From Pezizomycotina sp. ARF18 (taxonomy: Eukaryota; Ascomycota), in the NCBI GenBank assembly GCA_002224055.1, contig AZLU01000162.1, positions 1-64,000 on the forward strand: DNA of 64,000 nucleotides, given 5' to 3'. This document shows, piece by piece, positions 1 to 11,197 of this stretch; position 1 is the first letter of the stretch, and each line of letters begins with the position of its first letter. The notes beneath the pieces were generated by a model. The model searched no databases. It was not told the origin of the DNA and saw only the letters and a program-made list of their open reading frames with translations. Position numbers and translations under genes: made by a program.

Positions 1-1468
1 AGCTTTTATATAAAATGGTCACAAAAAAAAAGAAATAAAATAAAAATAAAGGACTTCTTCTAGAACGGAAGACACATACAAAAAAAGGAAAGAAAAAAAC
101 TTTGTGCATTATAGAAAGCTACGTGTATATATGGGCTTCTTTTTCCCTATATTTTCATATTAGCTCCAGAAATTCTCTACTCCCCATTTGGTTATAGGGT
201 TATTTTTAATGTTATATATACTATTATATAAATTACCTCCTCAAAGGATACGCTTTGCCTCGCCTAGTTCTACTGACTTGAATCTACTTCGCAGGAATCA
301 AGCGCCGTTCGGAACGCACGACGAATGACTCTTTTCCTATTGTTCAAGATTCCATTAAGTACTTTTGTGCAAGGAGATCTCTCGCCTAATTTTAGATTGG
401 CACTATCGATGCAGCTAAACCCCACAAACTATCAGTTGATAATTCATTTATCGATGAATTCGTCGGAATTGAATATCTTCTAGCTTTTGACCAGAATCTC
501 ATTTACTCATAATGAACCTTGCTTTCAAGGCTGAACTGAGATACGCCTTACGGGGCCTGTTCGAGTCAGAAGCGAATGTTACATATCAATAGTAATAGCA
601 ATGATCACGAGACCTGTCAAAGTGGGGGAAGTAAGATTCAGTTAAGTTTGACTTTCCGTTCGAGACAAAACGCAAAACAGAAAATTGGCGCGGATGTTAA
701 GAGTCATCCCCTGAAATCCTTATCACACCGCTACTACAACTGCGCCCCGTTTGTGGTTTAGCTACTCAAGCTTGCCAGTATCAAAAAGAGGGGGAGGAAC
801 GATATAAAAGTAGTTGAATCCTTCGCTTCGTGTCTCTTCGCGTTTGTTAATTTTCAATTCAACTCAATTCAAACTTGTAATGGAACAAATAATAGTAATA
901 TAATAGATCACAGTTCATTGTCGCAAACATGACACTACTTTTACTACTCTAGATTACAGTATCAATCACAATGTTGTTATTATAATCGATTGAAAAGAGA
1001 CTACTTCCTTCCTTTCTTTCTTTCTTTTTTTTTTTTTTTTTTTTTCCTTCTTCCTTCTCTGAAAAGATGCACAGTTCTGCACGACGACGATTAAACCTGT
1101 TACTATTCTACTTTTTAATATGAGCCTTTAAAGAAAAGACGCTGCCAATGCTCATTTTTTTCATCGTTCACCTCCGAACCAATAGCAACAACACTTATTC
1201 CTAGCTGATAGGAGAGCTACAGACAAAGAACTGACACAGCACGAACGCCACCTAAAGAGACGGTAATAATAGGTGTACTCCGTTAAAAAAGAAAGGGTAT
1301 TGGCTTCTCTCCAACCTTATCGCTCTTATCGTTTGTAGCTCTCCCGCCCCTACATTATTGGGTTCAATGACATCACAGGCAGTAACAATAGTATTTTCCT
1401 CTTGAAGAACTATAAATTTAAGATACATACTCTTTTTTTTTAAGAAATTAATCGGGTTCCACCAACAA
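1..1468. other. Intergenic stretch, no gene recognised
   Basis: AT-rich sequence with scattered short open frames, none with recognisable protein features. It contains a C/T-rich patch running into a poly-T tract near 1010-1045. The part next to 1468 is presumably the 5' flank of the GTPase gene that starts at 1469. A short open frame at 576-761 has no start context or composition that supports it as a gene. The left edge may cut a neighbouring gene's flank, but nothing identifiable is visible. Confidence 0.5.
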
Positions 1469-3919
1469 ATGGCAAGCAATAGCGGAGGCGGGAAAGCACA
1501 GCAGTCCGCGACTGACCGGCGGCGGAACGAACTCGCCCTCAGCGATTTCGCCGATTACGTGGAAAAGCAGCAGGTAGTCCGCCAGCAGAACGCCGCTGCC
1601 GCGATCGCAGCTTACAGGTCCCTGGAGCTTCCTCGGGAGCTAAACCCGCCGCCACCGCCCCAGCCGGAGCTTCCACGGTTCCGGCGACGGTGACCGACGA
1701 TCCGGATGAGCTCAGTTTCATCGAATCGCTGGGGCTCGACGAGGATCCTTCTCCGAAATTCAAGCTCAAGGACCAGCTCCTCGGCAATGCGGCCGGACTC
1801 GACGAGGTACTCCTGGCTCGGTTCCGCGAGGGCCGCGGGAGACGCTGTTTGACATCGGATTCGAAAACAATAGCGACCCTATGGAGCTTACGAGGGCGGA
1901 GTACGACGTCGCGCTAGATACGCTTAAAGCAACTGCCAAGAAGCTCGAGGCGGAGTGCACGGTACTATTAACCTCGAAACTCGAGGATCCATTGAGGGCC
2001 AGTCGAGAAGAAAGGTGGAGCTCTAAGGTTATGGTCCGGCAGGTTCCCAAGTCAATGAGGACTTGCTTGAAATCAGGGTGGCTGTTGTCGGAAATGGTCA
2101 GCAAAAATATATTGCTCTCCTCATAATTATGTGATTCCATACATTTTGCTTACTTACATATTGGAATCCTCAACAGTCGACGCTGGAAAAAGTACTATGC
2201 TCGGTGTGCTAGTGAAGGGCCAGCTCGATGATGGTCGTGGAAAGGCTCGAGTGAACCTTTTCCGGCACAAGCACGAAATCGAGAGCGGACGAACTTCCAG
2301 TGTTGGTATGGAGATCATGGGGTTCGATGCCAACTCTCAGATCGTCAATAGCGGTACTGAGAGGAAAATGAGCTGGGAGGACATCGGGAAGCGCTCGGTA
2401 ATACATTCGTTTAGTAAATACAGATCCGTGATGGAAACCATGAGCACTAATTATCTTATGTCGATACAGTTCAAAGTTATCTCTTTCACCGATTTGGCTG
2501 GACACGAGCGGTACCTGCGCACCACCGTTTTTGGACTCCTAGGAACCTCTCCTGACTACTGCCTGCTTATGGTCGCGGCCAATAACGGGCTAAATAGGAA
2601 TGAGCAAAAGAACACTTGGAATTGCCGTAGCCTTGAATGTGCCGGTCATGGTCGTGATAACCAAAATCGATATGACGCCGCCCAATGTCCTACAGCAGAC
2701 AATCACGCAGGTTACTAAAATCCTCAAGTCTGCCGGGGCTCGTAAGATACGATTCATCAAGTCACAGGAGGAGGTTATTTCCACGCGGTAAGTTACTTAG
2801 CATCTCAATCGGTTACAGAGTGAATGAATATCCATTGACCTTTGCGATGATAGACGCACTTCGTCAGCGACAGGATATGCCCTATCTTCCAGGTATCCAA
2901 CGTTACCGGAGAAGGGCTGGATTTCGTGCGAACATTCCTAAATGTCCTCCCTTATCACGGAAAATTTGATAGCAATGGCCCTTTGAGTATCACGTTAACG
3001 ACACTTTCTCCGTGCCTTTTGTGGGAACCGTCGTTTCTGGAGTCGTAAAGAGTGGTATGTGCCCTAAATAAATTGTTGTGCAAATTGGTACATATATTGA
3101 TAATTTTTTATTTTTTTTTTTTCGGTGCTTCAGGAGTAATTCACGCTGGAGATCCGATTTTAATCGGACCCGACAGCCTAGGGAACTTTATTTCCACAAA
3201 TATACGATCTATCGAGCGTAAGCGGATAGCCGTCCCCGCTGTTCATGCCGGCCAAAGCGCTTCCTTTGCTCTCAAGAAAGTCCGCCGGCGAGATGTCCGT
3301 AAAGGAATGGTGGTGCTTCCGAAGAGCGAAGTGCCTCCTAAAGCGTACCGCGATTTCGTTGCTGAAAGTCTGTAATTCCAAAGCTTTGTCCACCGGCGAG
3401 ATTCTTGAGTTACATTGCTGATACAAGAGAGGAAAATAGTTTTGATATTAAGCCATTCCACCACTATCAAGCAGAAGTACCAGGCAATGTTACACGTCGG
3501 ACCGTTTCCCAGACGTGTTCCATCATTGACCTGGACCGGGACGCAGTGCGGACCGGTGATCGAGCCACAGTTGCTTTCCATTTCGTGCAGAGGCCGTAAG
3601 TGATTATATTCTCAACTTCTCAAGCTATTGCACATAAAAGTTAACATTGTTAATACAGTGAGTACATTGTGCCTGGAGATAAATTAATATTCCGTGAAGA
3701 CGCACCAAGGGTCTCGGGGTAATCAAGGAAGTCGCTACGACCCTGTGAAGTTCAACCCGAACAGGCCCGCCGTCGAGAACGGTGCAGCCAAGCTGCCAGC
3801 GGCAAGACAAAGAAAAGGCGCACCAGGAGAAGGCGGCCAAGCATAAGTCTGGTGATTCAAAGAGTGAGAAGATGGAGTACAAGAAGGCGGACGGTAATAG
3901 CACCCGCGAACGCTCATAA
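1469..3919 (+). CDS. GTPBP1/GTPBP2-family GTP-binding protein (frame-broken)
   Basis: A translational-type GTPase of the GTPBP1 family, related to EF-Tu/eRF3-class factors and, in animals, linked to ribosome rescue and mRNA turnover; the fungal role is poorly known. The P-loop VDAGKST follows an intron at 2097-2176 that splits GN|VDAGKST. Switch II reads DLAGHERYL (about 2500) and the G4 motif TKIDM lies near 2665. A second domain ([15 protein letters not shown]) follows an intron at 3055-3133, and the C-terminal domain contains a [15 protein letters not shown] segment (about 3550-3600). The tail is basic. Frames change near 1620, 1840, 2590-2625 and 3400-3500; near 2600 the conserved sequence is restored by removing two extra A and adding one G in homopolymers, which suggests sequence error. 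An intron near 2790-2850 and another starting at about 3598 are likely. The stop at 3919 is chosen because its frame gives a lysine-rich tail; 3986 is an alternative. Confidence 0.85.
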
Positions 3920-4191
3920 TAAAGCCGGGCCATCTTCTCACACTCATTCAAGGCAGAAGTCACAGGGTGGCGGCAAGTTAACTTAATGATAATACGCTTT
4001 CCCGTTTGTCCTTGCTGCTTTTAATACAAAAATTTTGTAAACTGTTCATTAATGCCACTCGTTTTTTCTCCTCTTTGCCATGCTTATTTTCTGTTTTTGT
4101 TTCTGTTTCTAGAAAATCACTTTCTTTCCTCATTTTTTGTAAGCCTTGCGTTCTTTTACTGGAGTTCTTGGAGCCGGCAGGAGTAGCTATT

Positions 4192-4229
<38 letters not shown>

Positions 4230-4757
4230 GCCTGTAACACAACAGCGTACGAGAAAGATGATTCATTTCTCTTGCTCCAATCTTTATCATGCACATATAT
4301 TGAGAGCTCATCTGTCTTTTATTTCTTAGATTTATTTACATTTATGATCTTCCTGAGATCTTAGGTATTAACTATAATGTTATATACATTATTGTATATA
4401 AACCACAAGTTGGATACATGTAAATTATGCAACGGGAAAAATAGAAATATTGATTATTTTATTTAACCAGCCAATCAGCTTAGATAACGATAATATGTGA
4501 TATTGACTGCATACTTCTCAATATTGTGATTTTCAAGGCTCTTTCCCGAAACTCAATGGAGTGAGGAAATCGAAATGCATATGCACTACCTCATATACTT
4601 ATGAGGGACACTTGCTGAAAAGTAGTCAATAGTCATAAGAAATATCCTTCACTTTAGATATCGGAATTTACAGTAAAAACTCCTCTCGATATATGTACGT
4701 CTTTTACAAATAAGAGAATAGTAAACAGTTACATATACTACAAAGAAAGAAGAGAGC
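3920..4757. other. Convergent intergenic region
   Basis: The shared 3' flank of the GTPase gene (+) and the uL4m gene (-). It is AT-rich, holds a 33-base poly-T run at 4196-4228, and has no supported gene. Confidence 0.55.
4196..4228. repeat. Poly-T tract (T33)
   Basis: An uninterrupted run of 33 T in the 3' flank between two convergent genes. It is one of more than a dozen A/T homopolymers longer than 20 bases in the window; run lengths of this kind are often unreliable in assemblies. Confidence 0.9.
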
Positions 4758-5804
4758 TTATATCCTATTGCTCCTTGAATCCGAGAGCGCCATCGTCGAC
4801 GGCTCAGCGGCAACGAACTTGCTCGTAGCCTCTTGGCCTCTCTTCTTCAGTATCTCGTCCAACGCAGCCTTCTCGATTATCACCCTTCCGGACTCCAGCA
4901 GATCCTTCACGTCGACGTCCTTCAGCTCCAGAACCCTACCGTAGCTACTGTTCTCCTTGAAGAAATTTTGAAGGCGGGTTCGTCCCTGGGATACGACGTA
5001 CAAGGCCGGTGGCTTGTCCCACCTGTTCTTCTCCAGCACCGACACCATGTAATCCGGTTCGCCGGATTTTGGCTCCAGGCTACCATTGACGACGACCAGC
5101 GTGCCCCTCCTGTACCTCCAGCTCAGCGCCGTCCGCCAGGCCAGGTTATAGATCTTCCGCGGCAGCTCTGTCGAAAAGTCCCGCGGTTTGGGGCCGTGAG
5201 CCACACCACCACCCCGAAGCATGGGGGATTTCTTGTCGCCGAGACGGGCTTTTCCATTCCCTTTTGGGGCCGCTTCTTCTTGCCGCTACCGTGGACTTCG
5301 CTGCGCCACAGCGTCTTCGCGCGGCCCCAGCGGTGGCTGTCGCCTTCGTAGATGACGGCGCGCTGGAGGATGTCGCGGCGCAGCGGGAGGTGGAGGAAGG
5401 AGGCAGGGTAGGGTTCAAAGCATAGCGGTTCGAGGGAGGGAACTTGTAGATTGTTGCGAGGACTTCTGTTACTAAAAAAAGGATAACCCCCGAAGAGGGG
5501 GGTTATATTAGCCTTTTTTTTTTTTTTTTTTAAACGCAATTGAACCGTTGAGATATGATAGTGGGATTATTTACGTGGTTGGTAGTTTGAAGTCTGATTG
5601 GCAGGCGGGCCGATGGGGAACGACCTCACGGCGAGGGCGGTGGATTGCTGAGGCGGCACTATAGAAGACGGACTTCTATTGCTAACGACCGCCGTAATAT
5701 ATGTTGGAAAGGCTATTAAAAGGAATTAGTTAGAGATATCGAGGAAGAGCTGTCCAACTGCTGTGAATTCCAAACGTACTCTGCTGGGAGATGTTTCGGT
5801 GCAT
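4758..5804 (-). CDS. YML6: Mitochondrial large-subunit ribosomal protein uL4m (YML6/MRPL4)
   Basis: A structural protein of the mitochondrial 54S ribosomal subunit. The conserved block reads LHLPLRRDILQRAVIYEGD, followed by WRSEVHGSGKKKRPQKG, then (in another frame) MLRGGGVAHGPKPRDFS and LAWRTALSWRYRRGTL, the order expected for uL4m. The C-terminal part to the stop at 4758 is open. A one-base loss near 5256-5260 separates the two conserved blocks; the expected KARLGDKKSPMLRGG join is readable across it. An intron probably ends with a TTTTAG acceptor near 5475, and its donor GTAAAT follows a first exon rich in polar residues. The start at 5804 is a guess: it gives a plausible mitochondrial leader but needs another frame change. 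The gene diverges from the mL38 gene. Confidence 0.88.
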
Positions 5805-6148
5805 TTCCTTAGGAATGAAATTACTGTCCGTGATGGCTAAACAGCAATTCGAGAACCGCGTCGTTGCCATGGCTTGCGCCGAAAGAGAAAAGATATCGAG
5901 ATGTCCGAGAGGTCGTTGCTTGGACTATGGGTAAAATAGCGTTGAAGGTGTTCGGACGTTCGATTTTTTTCATCCGAGCGCCGCACAGAAAAATAAAATT
6001 TCTTTTCTTTTTTTTTTCCCTTTGCTTTTTTTGTCTCGACTACCCACAAATTTTCCGCTTCAACACAACGACAACTGCAGCTTGCATTTAAAAGGCTTCA
6101 AAAGGCGCTCCAGCTCCAATTGGCAGTAAAACCCTGCCATTGAGCATT
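5805..6148. promoter_or_regulatory. Divergent intergenic region between two mitoribosomal protein genes
   Basis: About 340 bases separate the proposed starts of uL4m (-) and mL38 (+), so they probably share a bidirectional promoter. A C/T-rich tract lies near 6000-6035. I identified no specific factor site. Its limits depend on two uncertain start codons. Confidence 0.4.
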
Positions 6149-7473
6149 ATGAACCCTTCAAGGGCCTCCTGGGCCTCCTGCGACCTCGGCCAATGGCTTC
6201 CTCAACCGGTGCAGCGCCCGCTCTCTCCTACAACAGCACCTCCAGCAACCCACCAACATCCACCCACCGCCGCCGCCCTCACGACCACTTTCGTCCGAAA
6301 CTTCCGCGTCAAGCCCCGGCGTAACAGGAACCTGCCGCCGAGGAAGCATGAGTTTTAAAGGCCACATGGAGCAGATGCATTTCACCTGCTTCCAGCTCGC
6401 GATGCAGATAATACGGAAGGACAGGGCAGAGAAGGCGGAGCAGATCAAAGAGGAGCGGAGGCGGATAGCTCGCATCGAGGCTACCTGAGGGAAAACCGGA
6501 CGACGAAATGTACAAGAAGAGGCTCGCGAGTATGCGCATGGCGCTTGAGAGGATGTTAATATTTACGATATTAACAGTCCTCGTGTGCGTTATAATTATC
6601 TGAATGGAACTGTAAGTGCAAGGTTGAAGTACAGTTGCACGATTTATAAAAAAGGAGGGGGGATAACTCTCTGTAATCCTTTTGACGGAGATGATTCTCC
6701 AAGGATTTGTGAAAACGCTAATTATATTATACTTTATTCAGGAAACATGGATAAACCTGTCTACAGATTCCTAGCCGAGCGAGACTTCAAGAAGATGCGC
6801 CAGAAAATCTTAGATCAGAGAATCAAAACGATGTTCTTGGTCCCCGACGTCATGCACAACTTCGAGCCGAAGGTGGACATGCGGTTACGGTTCCTGAGCA
6901 CTGAGGTAGAACCCGGGGAGTTCGTGCGCTCGAGAATGTCGCAGAAGCCCCGACAGTTAAAATCATCCCGATTACGATACGAAGAAGCGGCTGTGTACAA
7001 TTGCTATCATAGATCCTGGTAAGCTTTGATTTTTCATCTCTACTACTATAGCTGCTAGCATAGTGGCGCTGACGAACACAATAAATAGATGTCCCAGACT
7101 TGGAACGTGATTCGTACAATTACCGCCTCCACTGGCTAGTTTCGAACATCGAGATAAACCACCTCCAGACGCAAGCGATAGGTACCGGCTCGCAAGGTGG
7201 GACCCTCTTGTCGCCTTACTACCCCCGCACGTCCACCGCGGAGCTCCGTATCACAGGTACTGCGTAATAGCCTTCGACCAGAAGGTCCTATAGAGAAACC
7301 CGAAACGGAAATAGTAAGAGATGGTTTAACATGAGAAGCTTCATGACGAAGCATAGCCTCAGTCCTATTTCGGCGTTCATCTTTAGAGGGAAGTGGATAA
7401 ATACACCAAGGAGCTAATGCAGAAGAATAATATTGAGGGATGGAACCTGCGCTTCGTGCGGAAGATGGCGTAG
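6149..7473 (+). CDS. MRPL35: Mitochondrial ribosomal protein mL38 (MRPL35), PEBP-like (frame-broken)
   Basis: A mitochondrial large-subunit protein with a C-terminal phosphatidylethanolamine-binding-protein-like fold. Exon 1 has a proline/serine-rich leader, then SFKGHMEQMHF and a basic helix (RKDRAEKAEQIKEERRR). The family segment VNIYDINSPRVRYNYLNGT ends at an intron, 6612-6741. Exon 2 starts with MDKPVYRFLAERDFKKMRQK and includes VDMRLRFLSTEVEPGEFVRS. A second intron, 7019-7088, splits the PEBP motif IDP|DVPDLERDSYNY. Further on, HRYCVIAFDQKV and WNLRFVRKMA complete the domain. Several frame changes occur (for example near 6350, 6555, 6955, 7190 and 7290). The first in-frame stop after RFVRKMA is at 7471-7473; the same frame stays open to another stop at 7494. 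The start at 6149 is the first ATG after an in-frame stop, but is uncertain. Confidence 0.85.
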
Positions 7474-7692
7474 AAGTACGGGAGCGAGATATAGATAATT
7501 TTATTCTCGGGTGGTATTTGTACGAAAAGATAAATATACGATATATGTATTACATAGACACCATTGTAGATATCCTATTATCCTAGAACACTGAATGTAT
7601 ATATATGACCCTGTAAAGGTAAACATCTATATTGCAGATCCGAAAGAAACCAACAGCATTGCGTAATTATGACGAATCTTAAGCACTATACA

Positions 7693-8353
7693 CTAGCTTA
7701 CAACCTCCAAAGGCCTTTTAATCAACTCCGGCGGCCAACTTAACCTCGCAAACACTTTCCCTTCCAACAACCCCAGTGGTATCGGTCCGTAATGTCTCGA
7801 GTCCCTCGAATGGCTCAAGTTATCCCCCATGACATAGCAGTGACCCGGCGGGACCTGCAGCATAACGGGATCGGCCTTCTCCAGCGGATCGACGACGACG
7901 TAATCCCCCGGCATACCGACGACCCTCTTCGCGCCAGTTTCCCCGGAAACATCGGGTGCTGGAGCGATACTATATCCCCAACTTTGACGAAGCGGCCTAG
8001 CTGTGAAGGCGGGATACGAGGACCCAATGCATGTCTGCGGGAAACGTAGGCAGCATGGATGCGCCGGTGCACGGGCTGATCATGATGACGTGCGAGGCGA
8101 TCAGGTGGAGGAAGAGGTATAGCTTGCAGGTAGTAAGCAGGATGCTGAAAATGCGCTTTGATGCTGGAGGTGGAGGTGTTGGAGTTTGCGGTGAAGCTGG
8201 AGGAGGTGGTGGCGATGGTGAAGTAGTGGTATTTCGGCGCAATTGAGCTCGAGCTTGTGATTTAATTGGAGATTGGAGCTGAGCGCGGGAGGAGCGGAAT
8301 AGGCCCGCGAGTGACAGGCGCACCCGTGCGCGGGCGATGAGAATAGTCGTCAT
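7693..8353 (-). CDS. IMP1: Mitochondrial inner membrane protease subunit 1 (frame-broken)
   Basis: A signal-peptidase-like serine protease of the mitochondrial inner membrane that removes sorting signals of intermembrane-space proteins. From the N-terminus: a basic, proline-rich leader; a hydrophobic segment (LYLFLHLIASHVIMI); the catalytic serine motif GASMLPTF; the strand KVGDIVSLQHPMFPG; the catalytic-lysine region AKRVVGMPGDYV; and the C-terminal box GDNLSHSRDSRHYGPIP. These match family order. They lie in three frames, with breaks near 8000-8015 and 7945-7960, each explained by one base. The stop at 7693 closes a normal-length protein (about 210 residues if continuous). Convergent with mL38 and divergent from RFA3. 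Confidence 0.9.
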
Positions 8354-8727
8354 ATCCCAAGTATCATTGTATTATGTATAGATTTAAGCCAATTGATGTT
8401 TTCCAAAGGTAGCTGAAATCTTGAAGATTGATGGCATGATAAGGTTTGCCGTTGCTCCTACGCTCCAGAAAAATTGACTGCCGGATATAGCTATAGAACG
8501 TGCATCCGCGCACGTGCTATTAGATTTTCGCACCTGAAAGTCGCGTCTTCCTTTCAAGAGTCCCAAATTTCTGCTTAACTCAATCCAACCTCCAAAAAAC
8601 AAACAACCCTTCTTTTCCACCTTGTTTGCTTCGTGCTAGTATCAAATCACTTCCTTCCAAAAACAAAACTATAAACTATCTCTTGCTTACTCCACTACGC
8701 AGCCTTAGCCGATCGAATCTACACATA
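8354..8727. promoter_or_regulatory. Divergent promoter region IMP1/RFA3 with a CACGTG box
   Basis: A 374-base spacer between the starts of IMP1 (-) and RFA3 (+). It holds a palindromic CACGTG at 8511-8516 within a GC-rich patch; this is the core site of bHLH factors such as Cbf1. A binding role is inference only. Confidence 0.4.
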
Positions 8728-9223
8728 ATGGCAGAGCAAACACCACGGGTCAACGCCGTGCTCCTCGAGCAGTTCATCGGCAAAACCGTCCGCGTCATCG
8801 GCAAGGTCATCCAGCTCCGCGGCGACTCGGCCACGATAAACGCCTCCGGTAACATCATCATATCGCTAGATCGCGTAAGACGCAGTACCTTCCCTGCTAC
8901 TTTCTATAGCTACCTTTTCAAAGCTTTTTGACAGGAAATACTTACTACCAGTCTGTTTTCTTCCTACAGAACTCGCACCTGGCCCAAAACAATTTCGTCG
9001 AGGTAGTTGGGAAGGTAAACCAGGACCAGTCGATCAAGACGCTGATGGCAACGGACTTTGGAAGGATATCGGTAAGTATACAGTCCCAAAAACGACCTTA
9101 TTACAATGCTATTTTTTTTTGTCCCACGTTAAGCTGACCACAGAGTTGCTAGATATGAACGCCGTCGATGCCGTCGTGGATGCCACACACAGATACAAAG
9201 AAATATTCTACGACGAAAATTAG
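8728..9223 (+). CDS. RFA3: Replication protein A 14-kDa subunit
   Basis: The small OB-fold subunit of the single-stranded-DNA-binding RPA trimer, used in replication, repair and recombination in the nucleus. The 112-residue protein comes from three exons: 8728-8874 (MAEQTPRVNAVLLEQFIGK, VRVIGKVIQLRGDSATI), 8970-9071 (VEVVGKVNQDQSIKTL, DFGRIS) and 9134-9220 (DMNAVDAVVDATHRYKEIFY), stop at 9221-9223. The length fits the family (about 110-120). Introns are 8875-8969 and 9072-9133. The second acceptor is inferred to be the AAG ending at 9133, because the CAG 9 bases downstream would put a stop codon right after splicing. This is one of the few genes here with an unbroken frame. The start is the ATG that gives the conserved N-terminus. 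Confidence 0.9.
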
Positions 9224-9757
9224 GGGATTCGCAGGATTAAAAGAGAATATAGATAAAGAAAACGGACAATTTCTGCTCTCCCTGCGCTTTTTGCCGAGAG
9301 GGATCTGGCGTTATTCATTTATATATATATATATTTTTCAGGTCAGGTTGTCCGCCTACTGGAGACGAAATTCTACAATATGCATATAGCTATAATTTGC
9401 TGCCTTCATCGTCAAATAAATAAATAAATAAATAAAATATAATTTATAATTCAACTCTGGCAGCACCTATTAAATAGCTACTGAAGTAGTCGTAGACATG
9501 CCGGAATGAAGCAAGCCTATAAAGCTTGACCTTGGTTTGACAATGTACAATAAAAAAATCGCAATAAATCCCAGGAGCTTAGGAACAAAAAGACAAAGTT
9601 GATAGCAATTCGATTCCAATTACCAAACAAACAAAAGGAAGGAAAAAAAAAAAAAAAAAAAAAAGTCAATCCAGTTGGAGGCACGGAGGATCTAGAAGGA
9701 GGAATTGTTAGAATCATGATGATAAGAGATGATAAATGAGGGTTGAACGTGTGATCA

Positions 9758-9849
9758 TACCGAACTCCGGACCGCTGCTAAGTCATTTCAGGGCGTAGTG
9801 GTATTCCTGAGCATGCAAAAACAGCGCGCTACCACTGCGCCACACCCCC
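9758..9849 (-). tRNA. Degenerate tRNA-like sequence, possibly tRNA-Ala(UGC) with intron
   Basis: On the minus strand a GGGGGTG acceptor-like start (9849 down) is followed by TG and a perfect 4-bp D-stem (GCGC/GCGC) with an A-box-like sequence. The anticodon stem CTGTT pairs with AGCAG (9775-9779) across a loop of T-T-UGC-A plus about 33 bases that would be an intron. The 3' half fails: the T-arm (around AGTTCGGTATG) does not pair, and no complementary acceptor strand is seen. I therefore favour a tRNA pseudogene or fossil. A 12-base segment of the D-arm is also nearly inverted in the supposed intron. Confidence 0.35.
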
Positions 9850-11191
9850 CATCCGGATCAGATAGGATTGGACGAAAGTGAAAGATTTTACCTATATAAA
9901 ACTTGGCAGAGCCTCAAGGTTTGAAGGATTACCCGAAATGGCAGAAATAACAAGGGTTCAGAAAAGGAAATTTTATTCCCTTCAACCTCAAATTATCGCA
10001 GTTATAAAAAAGAGCAGTAATAATTATCACGGTCAGAGCCGGCACTACCGCGACCTCTTTTTGTTTATATTTGCTATAAGCCTTGTCTTGCCCTTCCGTC
10101 CCTTTCCGCGATCAGAAAAGAACATCTGACGATGTCTCCGAGTAAGTATGATCCATTTTATTGATTTATTTAACTGAAATTCGCTTCTCCTTCCGGGCTG
10201 CGGGCTGATTTCAAACTGAACTGAGATAGCAGAACACGCATGCAGACACGCCATCACGTTTTTTTGTGTTTTGCTTCGTTGCTGCATGCAAGGAAACAAT
10301 TTATTGGGTGCATGTTCAAGTGTTAGGTGACGCCATTACGCTTCTTTTGATTTTGAACCCCTTTGAAGCCGTCAGTCGGTTTTAATAGTCTTCATTTTGG
10401 GCCCAACGCGGTTACTTTATTGTTTTTCCTTTGTTTCTCTTTCCAACACTGGTGGATCCCATGGTTTAGTTAGCTCTTAGGCAATGCTTGGGAGACTGTT
10501 GGAAATCTGCCTCAATGGACTCATACGATCCTTGTTCGATTATTAGATTGAAAGGATGAGATTAATAATGGCATCCTTTCGTGTCCTAGCCTACGTGTTT
10601 TCTGGAAGAACTATGAGAGGGTTTCGATCTGATAAGAGTTCCTTCGACACTTGATGACTCGTTCAGCTTCGGCCGTAGGAGTAGGCAGCGCCGCGGCGAC
10701 CAAGAGTCTAGGTCGAAAGAGGTATATCTGATCTTCTTTCTGTAATTTCATTTCCACTCCGTGTTCTTGGATGAGTGAGCACTGAGCAATAACAGAAGCC
10801 AGAACAAGGATAGAAAGAAAAAGAAAAAAGAAAAAAAAGAAAAAAAAGAAAAAAAAAGAAAAAAAAAAGAAAAAAAGCAAAAGCTGAGAAGGTTAAGCAA
10901 GCAACCAAGTATATGTACATGTACAATATTGCGAACAATGATGGCGTCTTCCTTTGTTATTGGCACTTCTATTCCAATTAATTGGCTTGTTGTTGTTGAT
11001 GCTGTGGGTTTTTGGTGTGTTTTGAATTCGCGTCGCACGGTAAAGAAGAAAGAAAGAAAAAAAAGAAAAAGAAAAAAGGAAAATGGCGTAAAGTGCTTTT
11101 TTCTTCTTTTTCGGTAGGTTAATTGCTGGATCTCAGCTTTCTCCCAGTAACCCGTGCCCTCGTACGTTCCCCTCATTGCTTCAAGGGGAAA

Positions 11192-11197
11192 ACGCGT
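11192..11197. promoter_or_regulatory. MCB-like site (ACGCGT) upstream of RNR2
   Basis: A perfect ACGCGT, the MluI cell-cycle box bound by MBF-type factors in yeasts, about 560 bases before the RNR2 start. RNR small-subunit genes are classic G1/S targets in fungi. Function here is inferred from the motif and the gene alone. Confidence 0.4.

Noticed and set aside
576-761. 61-codon open frame at the left end
   Set aside because: Unremarkable composition, no homology I recognise, no splice or promoter context.
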